A DNA stretch of 64,000 nt from a bacterium (lineage in GTDB: Bacteria > JAMCPX01). Position numbers and translations under genes: made by a program. The DNA lies in assembly GCA_021792615.1 (NCBI GenBank), contig JAJYUJ010000010.1:1-64000 (forward strand), written 5' to 3'. This document shows, one piece after another, positions 9,214 through 16,486 of the stretch (the first letter of the stretch is position 1; each line of letters opens with the position of its first letter). The notes beneath the pieces are model-generated. The model made no database searches, was not told the DNA's origin, and saw only the letters and a list, made by a program, of their open reading frames with translations.

Positions 9214-9541
9214 CGATGACGAGAACGGGGACGATTTCGAACTCTATGACGATGATAACGGAGAGGAGCTTGACGAATATGCGGATGATTTCGGCATCGA
9301 TGACAGCGAACTCCAGCACATCCATTTTACCGTGCAGTGTATAAAAAACCCTTTTCCCCACGAGAGTGACGAATGGGTTATCGTCGAGGCTTTACAGAAG
9401 GAACGGCCCGAAGGGTTCGAAGAGTTGAAGGATGTTTTGATGTCGTTGTTTGATTTCGACAGTTTTGATATGACACCCGATGAATACGCAAAAGAGATCT
9501 TCTATTTTATGATCGAGAATAGGGTAATCAAGCTGGATTAA
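9194..9541 (+). CDS. small acidic protein of unknown function
   Basis: 115 residues, starting at ATG 9194 behind AAGGGGG (about 9178). The first 40 residues are almost entirely Asp/Glu with a few Lys, Tyr and Asn and are probably disordered. Residues 45-115 look folded (IHFTVQCIKNPFPHESDEW, then an alpha-helical stretch ending NRVIKLD). It overlaps the end of mqnA, so it is co-transcribed with the menaquinone genes, but nothing in the sequence gives a function. Its stop codon overlaps the converging stop of the glycosyltransferase gene by 3 nt. Confidence 0.7.
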   Translation: MDKKKYDDDENGDDFELYDDDNGEELDEYADDFGIDDSELQHIHFTVQCIKNPFPHESDEWVIVEALQKERPEGFEELKDVLMSLFDFDSFDMTPDEYAKEIFYFMIENRVIKLD

Positions 9542-10653
9542 TCCGGGACCGCTTCTTTGATGATCCGTTCTATCGAATGGATATTGCTTTGTATACCGAA
9601 CTGTTTTTCTGCCTTTATCCGTGCCTTTTTCCCCATCGATTCCCTTAATGCGGGATCACCCGCGGCCTTTTGCAATGCCCGGACCAGGGCATCCCGGTTG
9701 CCCGCGCGGTAGAGAATTCCGTCTGTGCCGTCTTCGATAAGCTCGACAGGTCCGCCTTTGTCCGGAGCGATAACTACCTTACCTGCAGCCATACCCTCCA
9801 TAACGGCCTGTCCGAGTCCCTCGGTTATGACGGTGCTGACAACAATGATGTCACTGCCGGTCATAAAATCGTCCACATCATTTCTGAAGCCCGTAAAAGT
9901 CAGCAACTCCTGCATACCGTACGCAGCTGCCCTGTCCTGCAAACCCTGCAAAAATTGTTCGTTCCCTTTGAAGATGCTGCCGATGATAAGGAATCTCAAA
10001 TTACCGTCAGATTTTATACACTCATGCGCGGCATCGATGAAAAGCTCCTGGCCCTTAATCGGGCTTACCCTCCCGATATTTGAAACAATGGTCCGTCTCT
10101 GTTGCTTCCATTCCGACATTCCGGCGGGGGTTTTCCCTGTCGAGCCGGCGAACCTTTCGAGCGCAATACCGTCGTAGACGACCGCTGTCTTACCGGAACA
10201 ACTTTTCTGTACGAACGCAGCGACAGCATTGCTGATGACAATGATTTTCCGTGAAAACAGACAGAGGAATGATCTGTAGAAAGGAGCGAGTCCCGGATAA
10301 CTGTCGTAAAGCTCCCGCATGTGGCAGATGTGCGGCTTGCGCGTGAGGAATGCAGCCAGAGGCGCGCCTACGATGACGCTGGTGTTTGAATAGACAACCG
10401 TGATGCCTTCTTTCCGTATGATACGGGCAAGCCTGAAAATAACCGCAGGCAGCATGAGCAGGTAGGGCAGAAGCTTTAAGCTGCGGAAGATACCTTTTCT
10501 CAATACCCAGGGATCTGTTATGTATACGGTGATGCCGAGAGCCCTTAATTTCTCAGGCAGTTCGCCCTCAAAAGGAAGTACGGTAACCGGTGTAAACCGG
10601 GTCTTGTCGATCCTTTTGAGCAGTTCATAGAGACACCGGTCGGAGCCGTACAT
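9538..10653 (-). CDS. glycosyltransferase family 4
   Basis: GT-B fold retaining glycosyltransferase, probably acting on a surface or exopolysaccharide. The C-terminal donor-binding half has NIGRVSPIKGQELFIDA, LLTFTGFRNDV and the nucleotide-sugar motif EGLGQAVMEGMAAGKVVIAPDKGGPVE (quoted in part; the ExxGxxxxE pattern is present). 371 residues from ATG 10653. That ATG lies inside a conserved N-terminal motif. The frame continues upstream with IKVLFVHSSSE, and the codon where this family normally starts is ATA (10686-10684), so the true start is uncertain. It is last in the operon with the DUF721 gene. Confidence 0.85.
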   Translation of the reverse strand: MYGSDRCLYELLKRIDKTRFTPVTVLPFEGELPEKLRALGITVYITDPWVLRKGIFRSLKLLPYLLMLPAVIFRLARIIRKEGITVVYSNTSVIVGAPLAAFLTRKPHICHMRELYDSYPGLAPFYRSFLCLFSRKIIVISNAVAAFVQKSCSGKTAVVYDGIALERFAGSTGKTPAGMSEWKQQRRTIVSNIGRVSPIKGQELFIDAAHECIKSDGNLRFLIIGSIFKGNEQFLQGLQDRAAAYGMQELLTFTGFRNDVDDFMTGSDIIVVSTVITEGLGQAVMEGMAAGKVVIAPDKGGPVELIEDGTDGILYRAGNRDALVRALQKAAGDPALRESMGKKARIKAEKQFGIQSNIHSIERIIKEAVPD

Positions 10654-10711
10654 CTCCGACGATGAATGGACGAACAGGACCTTTATGGGGTTGTGTGCAA
10701 GGGTACGGATG

Positions 10712-11005
10712 TTACGGCTCCTGTTGCGCCCGAATCGTGCATTTTATGTCTTTGACAAAGGGCAGCTCTTTTTTCGTGTTTATGTTCTTCAAGAGGGTTG
10801 ACTTGTTATAGAGTATCTCCTGCAGTGCCATGCTGTTTTTGACAAAAACAAACAGTACGTCGTTGCGTATATACGCAGGCTCGGACAGGGCGGACAGGCG
10901 TTTCCCTGCCAGGGCTTCCCATTGTTCGAGAAGTTTCACCCCTTCCATACCGTGCTTGAGCTTTGTCCCGGTCAACTCCGATAGTATATCTTTGATATCT
11001 TCCAT
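10712..11005 (-). CDS. DUF721 (DciA-like) protein
   Basis: A 97-residue protein with the DUF721 pattern: an N-terminal helix, then LLEQWEALAGKRLSALSEPAYIRNDVLFVFVKNSMALQEI in two parts (Trp-x2-(A/V)-hG-x4-x2-P and a beta-alpha-beta KH-like core). Family members related to DciA load the replicative helicase, but many small DUF721 proteins are untested. I prefer ATG 11005; a GTG at 11014 directly abuts the preceding stop and would add three residues. It sits between the helical-repeat gene and the glycosyltransferase gene. Confidence 0.75.
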   Translation of the reverse strand: MEDIKDILSELTGTKLKHGMEGVKLLEQWEALAGKRLSALSEPAYIRNDVLFVFVKNSMALQEILYNKSTLLKNINTKKELPFVKDIKCTIRAQQEP

Positions 11006-11014
11006 AGGGTGCAC

Positions 11015-11770
11015 CTACAGGACGACGTCCTGTTTGAGGATGATGCGCGCCTGCAAGCGTACGATATCGGAAAGCCTGCTGTCATTGATTATCCTCGACA
11101 GGTCGGTGCTGAAGAGCTCCGGGAGTATTCCAAGTGTTATATCCGCCGGAGTATAAGGGTTCATGGCGAGGGAGCATTGTACCCGGTATCTGTATTTCCA
11201 CCGCTGGCTGCTGTAAACGGTCCTTAAAATCTCTTCCGTGTTCGGCCGCCGAGAAACTATCTTGATGATGTCTGTTTCCGTTATTCTCGGGTTACTCAGC
11301 AAAACATTGATGACAGAGGGTTCCTGATCGTAGAGCAGCTTTTCTATGGTATCCCTGTTGTGCGATTTCGACATTGTCTTTCTGAGACCGATCGGCAGAC
11401 CGTCTATTTTCGGATCCTGCAGGGGCTCGTCTACCTCTTTCTTTGCCGACATAGACCTGTTTTCCAGCATGAAAACCGAAAACTCTTTGTATCCCTTTGC
11501 CGCCGCGACCCTCATGAGCTCATACATACCATTTTGTCCGAGGGCTTGCTTGAGCAGTGCCTTGCTGGTGAACATACTGTTCAATTCAAGATATTTTTTC
11601 TCTTTTTTATATGCCCTGCTTATAACGTACATGATCACATCGGCAAGGGTGTCTGCCGGGATAATTTTTATGTTTCGGAGAAAGACCTTTTCCCGTATCG
11701 CCGGTTCCCTGTACACGATGAGCTTGTCGATGAATTGCGAAGCGACCTGCCTGATGTTTTCTTCTGCCAT
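11015..11770 (-). CDS. alpha-helical repeat protein, unknown function
   Basis: 251 residues, no signal peptide and no membrane segment. The second half shows repeated helical units with NP/R motifs: VINVLLSNPRITETDIIKI, then RRPNTEEILRTV, then LAMNPYTPADITLGILP. This resembles HEAT or leucine-rich-variant type repeats, and similar uncharacterised proteins occur in Desulfobacterota. It follows the zinc-ribbon membrane gene with 3 nt between stop and start, so the two are likely co-translated. No enzyme motif is visible; an adaptor role would be a guess. Confidence 0.7.
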   Translation of the reverse strand: MAEENIRQVASQFIDKLIVYREPAIREKVFLRNIKIIPADTLADVIMYVISRAYKKEKKYLELNSMFTSKALLKQALGQNGMYELMRVAAAKGYKEFSVFMLENRSMSAKKEVDEPLQDPKIDGLPIGLRKTMSKSHNRDTIEKLLYDQEPSVINVLLSNPRITETDIIKIVSRRPNTEEILRTVYSSQRWKYRYRVQCSLAMNPYTPADITLGILPELFSTDLSRIINDSRLSDIVRLQARIILKQDVVL

Positions 11771-11773
11771 AGA

Positions 11774-12880
11774 TTATTGGACACCCAAATGCATGCTTTT
11801 GGGTAGTACGGTAAAAGAAGAAAGGTTATCGGGTACGTCGAAAAACACAACCATGAAGGGGATGGCGGCCTTTGGCGGAATGTTGAAGTTCTTCAACGAT
11901 TGTCCCATCTCGTTGTTCAGCGCAGAATTTATTTGATCGCTTGTGAATGTTCTCAATTGGTCATCCGTTAAAATGTTTCCCGCAAAGAATATTTTTGAAG
12001 CTATAAGAGCATTGTTGTTGTCCGCTATTTGTGCCGTGAGCTTTATAAAGCTTACGGGATGCTCTGTTGCATTCATGACATTCCCCTCTATAACAAAGAG
12101 TTGCTGTCCCCGTATGTTTTTCAGGAAATATCCTCTTGATTCACTTATGGAAACACCGAGGTTGAGCTGTTTGTTGGGTGCCAGGTACTTTTCAACGGTC
12201 GCGTAAAGATTATTCCCTGCCACCAAAAGCTGTGCCCTGTAGAGATAGGCGAAATATCCCCCGGCACTCAGGATGGCAACGAGAAATAATGCAATGAGCG
12301 ATTTTTTTACAAGGGGAACTACCGTGCTGGAAACATAACCGGTCCTGCCTTGTTTTATGGACTCTTTTAGTATGTGTTCTGCCGTTGGACTTGTGATTTT
12401 AGGTTCATTGTGCTCCGGCACTGCTCCCGGTTGCGGACTCGCGGGGCGGTCAGGCTCTTTGGGTATTCCCCCGGTCTCTTTTGTCTGCACTTTATTGATT
12501 TCCAGTGTTTCTTCCTGTTCCGGGTTCCATTCGAACGCCGGAGGGGAAGGCTCTTCTACCGCCGGTTGTTCCTGCTTGGTTTCATTGAGGGCAGACCAGT
12601 CAAACTCCATACCGGCATCGGCAGTTCTCGGCTGGTTTGCGGTAATGTCGTTTATGGTTTCATTGATCACTTTATCTAAATCGCTGTGGAGGTTTACCTG
12701 CGGTTCCGGATTATCCGTACTCTGTTGCTGCTGTCCTATCTTTTGAATGTCCTCGGGTTTTGGTTTTTTTACGATAAAGGTGTTGCCGCACTTCGCACAC
12801 CTTACCTTGACACCATCCTCGGTAATTGTGGTATCATCCAGCTTATACTTTGTATTGCATTTATCGCATATAACAATCAT
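11774..12880 (-). CDS. MJ0042 zinc-ribbon / DUF3426 membrane protein
   Basis: The N-terminus MIVICDKCNTKYKLDD then VRCAKCGNTFIV is the CxxC-x(n)-CxxC MJ0042 zinc ribbon. A Pro/Glu-rich linker follows, then one transmembrane helix (about residues 200-220, LIALFLVAILSAGGYFAYLY), then a C-terminal beta-rich DUF3426 domain with FVIEGNVMNATEHPV. So the zinc ribbon is cytoplasmic and the beta domain periplasmic. I start it at ATG 12880, giving 368 residues; 23 further in-frame residues upstream are not conserved. It heads a four-gene minus-strand operon. Confidence 0.85.
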   Translation of the reverse strand: MIVICDKCNTKYKLDDTTITEDGVKVRCAKCGNTFIVKKPKPEDIQKIGQQQQSTDNPEPQVNLHSDLDKVINETINDITANQPRTADAGMEFDWSALNETKQEQPAVEEPSPPAFEWNPEQEETLEINKVQTKETGGIPKEPDRPASPQPGAVPEHNEPKITSPTAEHILKESIKQGRTGYVSSTVVPLVKKSLIALFLVAILSAGGYFAYLYRAQLLVAGNNLYATVEKYLAPNKQLNLGVSISESRGYFLKNIRGQQLFVIEGNVMNATEHPVSFIKLTAQIADNNNALIASKIFFAGNILTDDQLRTFTSDQINSALNNEMGQSLKNFNIPPKAAIPFMVVFFDVPDNLSSFTVLPKSMHLGVQ

Positions 12881-12888
12881 ACCTTGAA

Positions 12889-12917
12889 AATATAACAGTT
12901 CCTTACGAAATTGGCAA
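12889..12917 (-). promoter_or_regulatory. candidate sigma-70 promoter for the DUF3426 operon
   Basis: On the bottom strand TTGCCA (12917-12912) and TATATT (12894-12889) are separated by exactly 17 bp, close to the sigma-70 consensus. Transcription would begin about 2 nt before ATG 12880. This fits the absence of a normally spaced Shine-Dalgarno site there and suggests a leaderless or near-leaderless message. Confidence 0.4.
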
Positions 12918-12998
12918 TAGTGTCGTTTTGCGGATAAATACAGCAGCAAAGCCTTTGTTTGCTTTTTTTAAACTTTGCAATTATTGAAAATTATTACT

Positions 12999-13874
12999 AT
13001 GGACGAGGCCAACAAAATAACAAAAAATGTGTCCTTGCTGGGCAATATCATCATACCGGTGTATCTCATCACCGGCACAAGACTCTGTGTTTTAATAGAT
13101 ACCGGCATGACGATGATGGGACCTGTTTATACGGCAGAGATTTTGTCTTGTTTAAAGGAGAACAATGTTCCCCTGTATGTCTTCCTTACGCATAGTCATT
13201 ACGATCACCTTGGTTCCGTATCTTATTTGAAACGGCACCTCCCTGCATTTAAAATAGGAGGCTACTCTACGATCGATGATATCTTGAAGAGCAACCATGC
13301 GGTAGAACTGATAACGTCCCTTAATCTCGATGGTGAGAAGATGATGAATATAGATGATCCCGGGATCCGTTTCAGGCCGTTTCAGCTCGATATGCCGCTG
13401 AGGGGAGGGGAGCGCTTCGATCTGGGGGATGATGAGCTTGAGGTAATCTACACCCCGGGGCATACAAGGGATTCTTTATGCTATTATCTTAAAAACCGGA
13501 AGATAATGTTTACCGGTGAGGCTGCAGGTATACGATTACCAACCGGAGATATTCTCCCGGAATTTCTTGCTAGTTATAAATCTTACATGAGCAGCCTTGA
13601 AACATTGACGCATTACCCCGTTGATTACGTTGCTACGGGACACGGTCCTGTTGTTGAGGGCAATGAAGCGAACAATTTTTTCATAAACTCCCTGCAAGCT
13701 ACCCGGTTGTTTATCGAACAGATCAGGCAGTATTACCGGGAAAACGGAAACGTACAGGGCGTTGTTGAGCGCATAAAGAAGGAAGAATACGCAAAATCCG
13801 GCAGCGGTCAGCCGGAAAGGGCATATACCATTAATTTGCAGGCAAAGGTGAGAGCTGTTGTCGAAGATAAGTAA
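12999..13874 (+). CDS. metallo-beta-lactamase fold hydrolase
   Basis: 291 residues from ATG 12999 (an upstream TTG at 12975 would add eight). The metal-binding motif THSHYDHLG (His65, His67, Asp69, His70) is intact, followed by TPGHTRDSLCYYL and ATGHGPVVEG supplying the remaining ligands, so a dinuclear metal site is expected. These motifs fit glyoxalase II-like or lactonase-like hydrolases; the substrate cannot be read from sequence. A MerR-type regulator gene follows after 15 nt, and I infer that it may regulate this pair. Confidence 0.85.
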   Translation: MDEANKITKNVSLLGNIIIPVYLITGTRLCVLIDTGMTMMGPVYTAEILSCLKENNVPLYVFLTHSHYDHLGSVSYLKRHLPAFKIGGYSTIDDILKSNHAVELITSLNLDGEKMMNIDDPGIRFRPFQLDMPLRGGERFDLGDDELEVIYTPGHTRDSLCYYLKNRKIMFTGEAAGIRLPTGDILPEFLASYKSYMSSLETLTHYPVDYVATGHGPVVEGNEANNFFINSLQATRLFIEQIRQYYRENGNVQGVVERIKKEEYAKSGSGQPERAYTINLQAKVRAVVEDK

Positions 13875-13889
13875 AAAACGGGTTATTAT

Positions 13890-14363
13890 ATGAAAAAAGC
13901 AAAGAACAAACATGACACCAATTCGGTTGTAGAAAAGCTGTATTCCATAGGCCAGGCATCCAGGAAATTACACCTATCATCGCCGACACTGCGCATGTAC
14001 GAGCATCACGGGGTATTGATACCGTACAAGACAAAGTCCGGCAGGCGATACTATTCCGATGCCGATATCGAACGCGTACAATGTATGCGGCACATGATCA
14101 AGGATGTGGGGCTCAACCTTGAAGGAATCCGCAGGTTGTTTGCATTGCTGCCATGCTGGGAGATAAAGCAATGCAGTAAAAAAGAACGGGAGCACTGTCC
14201 TGTTTATCTGGACAGCAGCAAGCCGTGCTGGACATTCAAACGCGTAACATGCAGGAAGGATTCGATGGACTGCAAAACGTGTGAAATCTACCTCATGTCG
14301 AGTACCTGTACGGACCGTCTCAAGACTATTTTACGGGGCATCGGATACTTGCAGGCAGAGTAG
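13890..14363 (+). CDS. MerR-family regulator with cysteine-rich two-CW-like tail
   Basis: 157 residues. The N-terminal winged helix (about 10-80) has YSIGQASRKLHLSSPTLRMYE and SGRRYYSDADIERVQ, typical of MerR DNA-binding domains. Instead of a long coiled coil and effector domain, the C-terminus has a compact cysteine-rich region: CWEIKQC, then CPVYL, then KPCW, then C..DC..C. This resembles the two-CW domain of Desulfobacterota proteins, which may bind metal or a cluster. It is co-oriented with the upstream hydrolase gene. Confidence 0.82.
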   Translation: MKKAKNKHDTNSVVEKLYSIGQASRKLHLSSPTLRMYEHHGVLIPYKTKSGRRYYSDADIERVQCMRHMIKDVGLNLEGIRRLFALLPCWEIKQCSKKEREHCPVYLDSSKPCWTFKRVTCRKDSMDCKTCEIYLMSSTCTDRLKTILRGIGYLQAE

Positions 14364-14468
14364 GGTTAACCCGGAAAATTACGATTGCAAAGACGTTCCG
14401 CATCGTCTTAAACTTTTTCCCTGCGGTGAACAATTGAACGGCTTATCCGGTGTATTCCTCTTTTTCAT

Positions 14469-15062
14469 TCAGGATAGTTTTGTATGCTTGACGATGAGTA
14501 TTGCATTGCGCTGGCCGAATCCGTCCTGGGTATAGAGCCGGGCATGCGGGTCGGAAAGTATTTCATTGTTATCGACCTTATAGACATATTGGTATATGCC
14601 GGGTTTCAGTTTCAGGGTTAGCGTAAAAAGGCCGTTGCCGGCGTTTCTCAATTGCTCCGGCACATCGCCCCATTGATTGAAACTACCGAGCACATATACG
14701 GTTTTGGCGTTTGGAACAGAGACACGGAATGTTATGTTTACCAGGTTGTTTTCCCTGTGCACATACGTAAAAACCCCGGCACCTGTTGCTATCACGATTG
14801 CTATTGCAGCGGCTATCCGTAGAAACCGGAGCAGGGAATAAGGATGCTCCTGCGGCCGTTCTATGGTTCCCATGATCCTGTCCGTGATGTTCTGCGGTGC
14901 CTGTGCATGTCCGTTGTGTGTTCCGGCAAGCTTCAAAAGACCGGACATTTTTTCATAGTCTTCGCGCAACTGTTTGTTTTCCGATAGCTCTTTTTCGAAC
15001 GCCTGTTTGCCGGAAGGGCTCAGCTCGTTATCTATAAAAAGGTGTATGCGTTTATCCATCAT
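14469..15062 (-). CDS. membrane anti-sigma-like protein with CBM48-like domain
   Basis: About 197 residues. The N-terminal part (KRIHLFIDNELSPSGKQAF) resembles the helical sigma-binding domain of anti-sigma factors but lacks the HxxxCxxC zinc motif. One transmembrane helix follows (about 88-108, RIAAAIAIVIATGAGVFTYV). The extracytoplasmic C-terminus is an E-set/AMPK glycogen-binding-like domain: VYVLGSFNQWG, then PGIYQYVYKVD and DPHARL. It overlaps the end of the ECF sigma gene, the usual arrangement for an anti-sigma partner. Starts at 15074, 15062 or 15059 are all possible. Confidence 0.75.
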   Translation of the reverse strand: MMDKRIHLFIDNELSPSGKQAFEKELSENKQLREDYEKMSGLLKLAGTHNGHAQAPQNITDRIMGTIERPQEHPYSLLRFLRIAAAIAIVIATGAGVFTYVHRENNLVNITFRVSVPNAKTVYVLGSFNQWGDVPEQLRNAGNGLFTLTLKLKPGIYQYVYKVDNNEILSDPHARLYTQDGFGQRNAILIVKHTKLS

Positions 15063-15645
15063 GGTCTTCTTCATAAAATTGTTTTTTCAGAATTTCCCTT
15101 GCTCTGAAAACCCTCATCTTTACTGCCTCGATGCTGATCTTGCTTATACCGCTTATTTCTTCATAAGACAATAATTCTACATGCCGTAACACAAAGGCCT
15201 CTTTGTAAAGGGCCGGTAGTGCATCTATAAGCCTCTGCAGCTTTAAGCCAAGCTCATCGTTCATAAGGGTTTCTTCGGGTCCTTCTATTGTATGAGACTG
15301 GAAAAACGACGTTTCGTTACCGGTATCCAGATCCCCGGTGTTTACGGACCGGTGCTTGTCCTTGATCATGTCTTTTGCCTTGTTCACAGCTATAGATATA
15401 AGCCATGTAGAAAATTTTGAACGGCCTTCGAATCTGTTGAGATATTTCCATGCCTTTACAAAGGTTTCCTGGGTTACTTCTTCTGCTGTGGAGGGATCGC
15501 GGGTAAATCTCAATGCAGTGGAATATATGGTGTCTTTATACCGGTCGATCAGTAACCTGTAGGCGTGTTTGTCTCCGTTTCTGCATTGGGTTATGATTTC
15601 GCCATCAAGCCGTTCTTCTGTGTATTGTTTATAGGGTTTTGCCAT
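15052..15645 (-). CDS. ECF RNA polymerase sigma factor
   Basis: 197 residues, sigma-70 group IV. Region 2 is at about 20-90 (RFTRDPSTAEEVTQETFVKAW and FEGRSKFSTWLISIAVNKAKD) and region 4 at about 130-190 (LPALYKEAFVLRHVELLSYEEISGI, helix-turn-helix). The adjacent overlapping gene encodes its likely membrane anti-sigma partner. It starts 12 nt after the end of the PHP phosphatase gene, so it is likely expressed with the polysaccharide cluster. I infer a control role there. Confidence 0.9.
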   Translation of the reverse strand: MAKPYKQYTEERLDGEIITQCRNGDKHAYRLLIDRYKDTIYSTALRFTRDPSTAEEVTQETFVKAWKYLNRFEGRSKFSTWLISIAVNKAKDMIKDKHRSVNTGDLDTGNETSFFQSHTIEGPEETLMNDELGLKLQRLIDALPALYKEAFVLRHVELLSYEEISGISKISIEAVKMRVFRAREILKKQFYEEDHDG

Positions 15646-15657
15646 AGAGCGTTCATA

Positions 15658-16416
15658 TCAGCGATTCTTACTATGAGACTTGTCTTCTGGTTTTTCATAA
15701 CCGGTATGAAGGAGCGCAGCGTGGTTCTCTTTCAGCAACTGCAGGATTTTTTCCGGATGAACGAGGGTTTCAAGCCTTTTGAGGCCTTTTTTTAAAATTA
15801 TGTCTGCATGGTGAATATCGTGAATGTCCGTTGCGAGTACGTCGATGAGGTCTTTTTTCAAAAGATAATTTGCGGTTTTCATAATTTCGAAGCCGTAAAC
15901 CCCGATGAGACTGCCAACATTGGTCTGCACCATAAAACCGGCCTGTTTCATAACGGTTACCTTATCCGGGTTCTGGACTATATCCAGGTACCTTTCGGCA
16001 TGGGCAATGATACACCGCCGCCCGGTTTTATGCAGTGCATCGATATGATGGGAGCTCTCTCCGATAAACGGGATTTCAACAAGGAAGGTATCCGAGTCCC
16101 CGAGCGGAATAAAATAATCCGGATCTTGTATGTTCAGGGATGCGTCAAAATAGTTTTCAGCACCTGTGTTTAAGGTATAGTCCATGCCTTTTTTTTCAAG
16201 AATTTCAGAAATCTTTTGTAGCTTGTCTTTACTCTTTGTCAGCAGGAGAGATGTATCATTGCCGGGTATATTGTGCGGTGTAGCATACGATGTCGAAAAG
16301 CCGGCGTCGATGAGGGCCTGGAGTATTTTGACGGTTTCTTCGATACTCCCGGAACCATCGTCTGTTTCATAGAGAAGATGTGCGTGTATGTCTACATACC
16401 CTTTATTCATAACCAC
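15658..16416 (-). CDS. PHP-family protein tyrosine phosphatase (CpsB/YwqE type)
   Basis: 252 residues. The N-terminal metal motif DIHAHLLYETDDGS, then ATPHNIPG, then CIIAHAERY and TDIHD supply the His/Asp ligands of the trinuclear PHP site. CpsB/YwqE enzymes dephosphorylate tyrosine autokinases of the Wzc family, and the gene lies 70 nt downstream of such a kinase, so the pairing is clear. Cytoplasmic. Confidence 0.9.
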   Translation of the reverse strand: MVMNKGYVDIHAHLLYETDDGSGSIEETVKILQALIDAGFSTSYATPHNIPGNDTSLLLTKSKDKLQKISEILEKKGMDYTLNTGAENYFDASLNIQDPDYFIPLGDSDTFLVEIPFIGESSHHIDALHKTGRRCIIAHAERYLDIVQNPDKVTVMKQAGFMVQTNVGSLIGVYGFEIMKTANYLLKKDLIDVLATDIHDIHHADIILKKGLKRLETLVHPEKILQLLKENHAALLHTGYEKPEDKSHSKNR

Positions 16417-16486
16417 CTGTCAGATGTCGCAGCAGGGGCGAATCAAGCATTACCCCCACTGCAGCAGTATGTTTATACATTTTTGG

